Assembly: GCA_951230915.1 (NCBI GenBank)
Contig: OX579640.1
Coordinates: 25,254,981 to 25,318,980, forward strand
Reading direction: 5' to 3'
Source of the DNA: Antitrichia curtipendula
Taxonomy: Eukaryota; Streptophyta; Bryopsida; Hypnales; Leucodontaceae
Length of the DNA: 64,000 nucleotides
Each line of letters opens with the position of its first letter. Within the stretch, counting starts at the first letter, position 1. Both the position numbers and the translations under genes were made by a program. Positions 61,501 to 64,000 of the stretch are shown in pieces. The notes beneath the pieces were generated by a model that worked only from the letters and a program-made list of their open reading frames with translations, was not told where the DNA came from and searched no databases.

Positions 61501-62607
61501 AGGGCGCCCGTTGTTCGCCCACAAGAGCAGCCCCAGTATAATGCATATGGACAACAATCACAAGGGTTACCTGTGCCTCATAATATTGGCCAGGGACCAC
61601 AGATGCCTACACAGCATCTTTCTGTTCAACATGTGCCCTCACAGCATTTACCCTCACAACATGTATCCGTGCAACATATCCCTGCTCAGCAGGTTCAGAC
61701 CCAACATGCTCCAACTCAGCATGCTCAGACGCAACATATTCAAACGCAGCATGTGCATGCACAACAGGCTACCATGCCGATTTCTATGGTTGGTGGACCA
61801 GGTCAAGGAGGAACTCCCTATTCTATATACGACGCAGCTCCTCAGTCCAGTGTTGGAGTAACAGCTGGTTAGATCTTGTTTCCCTACATTCCATCTCTAT
61901 TTGCTAGGTCTTTATTGTCTTGGTATATCTATATCGTCCGGATTTGAACATTACACTTTAACTCAACAGTTTTATATGCTATGCAGCGGCCAAGATGAGA
62001 TTCCATTTCATGTTCTTCAGGTCCCTTGTTCTTAAGACCAGCTGTATTGCTTTATATTTCCTCAGTTCATATCTCTTTTGGTGGTGTTCGAATACTTTGG
62101 TGGATTCTTTTATCGATTTCGTCGGCTTTTTTGTTGCTGTGGTGGGTATGCTTGAACAAACAGGAACAGGACAGACTGCTAATCATACCTACAGTCATCA
62201 GTATGCTCCTGCTACACACAATTATGGTGGTTATGCCATTAATCAGGAATATGTAGTGAATAGTGCTGTTCCGGCTCAAGAGGTGAGATGCAGCCCGGTT
62301 AAGGTTGAGTACATTTTGTCATTATGTCCTTAAAATAATGATTCACTTGTTGCACTTAGTACCTATTTTTCCGTTTAATTAAACTTGATGTTTTTCCTAA
62401 TACTGGAGCACTGAGCTGATGACCCAGGCGAACTCATATCCAGCGCAACCGGCATATGGAGCTCAGTATGGTGTGATGCAGCAGCAGCAGCAGCAACAGC
62501 AACAACAACAGCAGCAACTGCAGCAGCAGCAGCAGCAGCAAGTACCTCAACAACGTGTGGGGTATCCGCTTCAGGGAGCGACGCAGCACCAGCAGGCTTA
62601 CTACTAA
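55594..62607 (+). CDS. hnRNP Q/R-like protein: three RRMs, zinc finger, dsRNA-binding domain, polyQ tail
   Basis: Eleven or so exons join in phase: 55,594-56,659; 57,377-57,720; 58,023-58,112; 58,299-58,538; 58,669-58,890; 58,989-59,169; 59,329-60,746; 60,886-61,022; 61,281-61,322 (small, optional); 61,503-61,867; 62,164-62,282; 62,428-62,607. This gives about 1,467 residues. An RG-rich start (MGRGPSRGRGRFRGRGRGRG) leads to a long acidic region. RRM1 (LEVYVGGLD, GYAFIRYAS) is near residues 405-475, RRM2 (LHLGNINK, GFAFIEFGT) near 489-575 and RRM3 (VFVDGIP, FGFVNYVE) near 583-660. A zinc finger (FECAMCGFG ... HKKTKVH) is near 822-847 and a dsRNA-binding domain (TPLSLLHEYASRNHCEV ... AAADALEKIME) near 860-935. 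Gly-rich, QH-rich and polyQ tails follow. RRM order resembles hnRNP Q/R and plant LIF2-type nuclear proteins. Start and second acceptor (gacag before 57,377) are inferred. No frame damage seen. Confidence 0.75.
61281..61322 (+). other. Possible cassette exon in the RNA-binding protein gene
   Basis: A 42-bp segment between aaaaaaag and gttcgc reads AAIVQLPMYTDAS in the frame needed by both neighbouring exons. Including or skipping it keeps the frame, so it could be alternatively spliced. The acceptor has a purine-rich tract, which is poor. Confidence 0.4.
61595..61775 (+). repeat. Short repeats encoding a Gln-His-rich tract
   Basis: About ten imperfect 12-18-bp units encode TQHL, VQHV, SQHL, SQHV, VQHI and similar. 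The tract lies near the C-terminus of the RNA-binding protein and looks intrinsically disordered. Confidence 0.75.
62479..62541 (+). repeat. CAG/CAA repeat encoding polyglutamine
   Basis: A run of CAG and CAA codons encodes about 21 residues, all Gln but one Leu, in the last exon of the RNA-binding protein gene. Such tracts are often length-variable. Confidence 0.85.
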
Positions 62608-64000
62608 AAATCCATGTATGTGTATTTCCATTGACGCATTGTTGTTTGATCTGAAATCACAACCACGTAACCTCCTCTTAGTGGCATAAAGAGTTTGCGG
62701 CAATGAGACGTTCCAGAGAGAGAACGACAACTTTATATTTTCTTGTTTAAGTATGTCTTTGCCGTCCGTATCCAATATGTGAGGGGGAAGCACTACCTTT
62801 TTGGTTGCTCTTCCCATGCCAATCTACTGATCGCTAAGCGTAAACAGTAAGCTTTACTCTGAACAAGTGCCTCACCTATGCGTATTCTTGATACAGATTG
62901 TTGCTTTGTTGGGATGGGTTTGACTTCAGTGTTAAGCTGGCCCAAACCCATGCCCTCAAGATACAAGGCAGCGCCTCAGGGTGCCAGATGCCTGTGCTCG
63001 CCATAGGCAGGCAACTGGAGAATTGAACCTTGTGGTTGCTGTGGGATATCTATACGAGTGAAGTGCATGGTGAAGGCTGAAGGGAAGAGTTTTTGTGTAA
63101 GAGAAGATGTTCATATTGGCAAATCCAAATGCCATGGCTTGTTGTATTATTTCATACATGTAATAGTTGTGGCTGTACCGTGCAGTGTCTTCATTGACAC
63201 CTAGCTCACATGCTAGGTTAAAGAGCATGGCATAGGGCAGCCACTAAAATACATGCTTCATCCCTTCAAGTGTTGTTGAGGGTGACGAAGGACAGAGACG
63301 ATCCAAAATCCTTTCTATACTAGAGTTCGCAGTAGCGGTGGCGTAAAGAATCAATGTTTGCAAATGCTATAGCTTCTGTTATCAGTTCAAAGATTTCCAG
63401 ATGCTGAAGTCTAGGAAGATTGTTCTGACAAAAAATCTGGGAAGCTCTCTTACAGATTTTTGTATGTTGCCTAGGATAACCGACTATACTTTCTCCTATA
63501 GCAGACTGGAAGCTAGTTGATGCTAAATGTGGAACAAAATAGGAGAGATTAGTATATGTTTACTTTTGCCTCCCTGAATCAATCTGTAGTACGGTGCTAC
63601 CTATCATATATTGTAGGATCCAAAATTTTGCTACATGTGTACCTGGGTTTTATTTGAATGGGGTTAAGATTATCACTTCATTTTATACTTCACCATTTCA
63701 ACATGTGAGTTTTCAGTAGTGTTGAGCATGCGTCTAGCATCGTTTTACTCCATGGTGGTGCTGGCTATATGTGGTCCCACGGTTGCTTTCTCTCTTTTCG
63801 TATTATCAGGAGTTCTTACCGATCACGCTACTCATGTACGTCAATAATGTTGTCCGGAAAAGAGTTGTAGATGCCTGGGTGGGCTTCGACAAGTCGATAC
63901 GGTTACCTTTTCGGCCTCTCGTACCTGCTTTGAAATTGTTTTTTGTTCGAAGAAGGTGAAAGAAATTAGTAATTCTTTTGCATGCAGGATTACCATGTTG
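62608..64000 (+). other. 3' flank of the RNA-binding protein gene
   Basis: Begins as 3' untranslated sequence after the TAA at 62,605-62,607. I cannot place the polyadenylation site. Beyond it no further gene is recognised up to the window end. Confidence 0.4.

Overview
This is nuclear DNA from a eukaryote, very probably a land plant. It is AT-rich, its genes carry GT-AG introns, and it holds plant-type transposons (CACTA/En-Spm, Mutator-like, hAT and TTAA-flanked miniature elements). The DUF7869-type protein and the GCM/SWIM Mutator-like transposase resemble families I associate with mosses and other non-seed plants, so a bryophyte or lycophyte is my best guess. The sequence alone does not prove this. 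Only one gene looks like an ordinary host gene. The other ~55 kb is nested mobile elements and their debris.

Layout. (1) 1-6.4 kb: a decayed ten-exon gene for a ParB-like plus DNA-methyltransferase-like protein, followed by the terminal repeat of the element that carried it; the other end lies outside the window. (2) 6.5-12 kb: AT-rich DNA with two clusters of a ~21-bp palindrome, separated by a nest of TTAA-flanked miniature elements. (3) 12.0-14.7 kb: a DUF7869-type gene broken by three in-frame stops. (4) 16,051-33,276: a 17.2-kb CACTA element with matching CACTA termini and a CAC target duplication. Its TNPD-like transposase (minus) and TNPA-like gene (plus) are transcribed outward from the middle. 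(5) 33.3-38.5 kb: AT-rich DNA with no gene that I can see. (6) 38,507-53,849: a 15.3-kb Mutator-like element with inverted terminal repeats and a 10-bp target duplication. It carries a GCM-finger/DDE/SWIM transposase (plus), a second ParB/methyltransferase-like gene (minus), and a small acidic protein gene with a SUMO-interaction-like motif (minus). A hAT-type miniature element and hairpin elements are nested in it. (7) 55.6-62.6 kb: a host gene for a large RNA-binding protein with three RRMs, a zinc finger and a double-stranded-RNA-binding domain.

Main discovery candidate: the two ParB/methyltransferase-like genes share exon order and sequence, and both sit next to the same kind of GCTC-rich element terminus. 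This suggests a family of large Mutator-like elements that carries a DNA-methyltransferase-fold gene as standing cargo. The SAM-binding motif is recognisable in both copies. The usual catalytic (D/N/S)PP(Y/F/W) motif is replaced in both, and both copies also have frame damage, so neither is likely to encode an active enzyme.

Limits: exon boundaries were read by eye from splice signals, reading-frame phase and comparison of the two copies. Family names rest on motif recognition, not on database searches.
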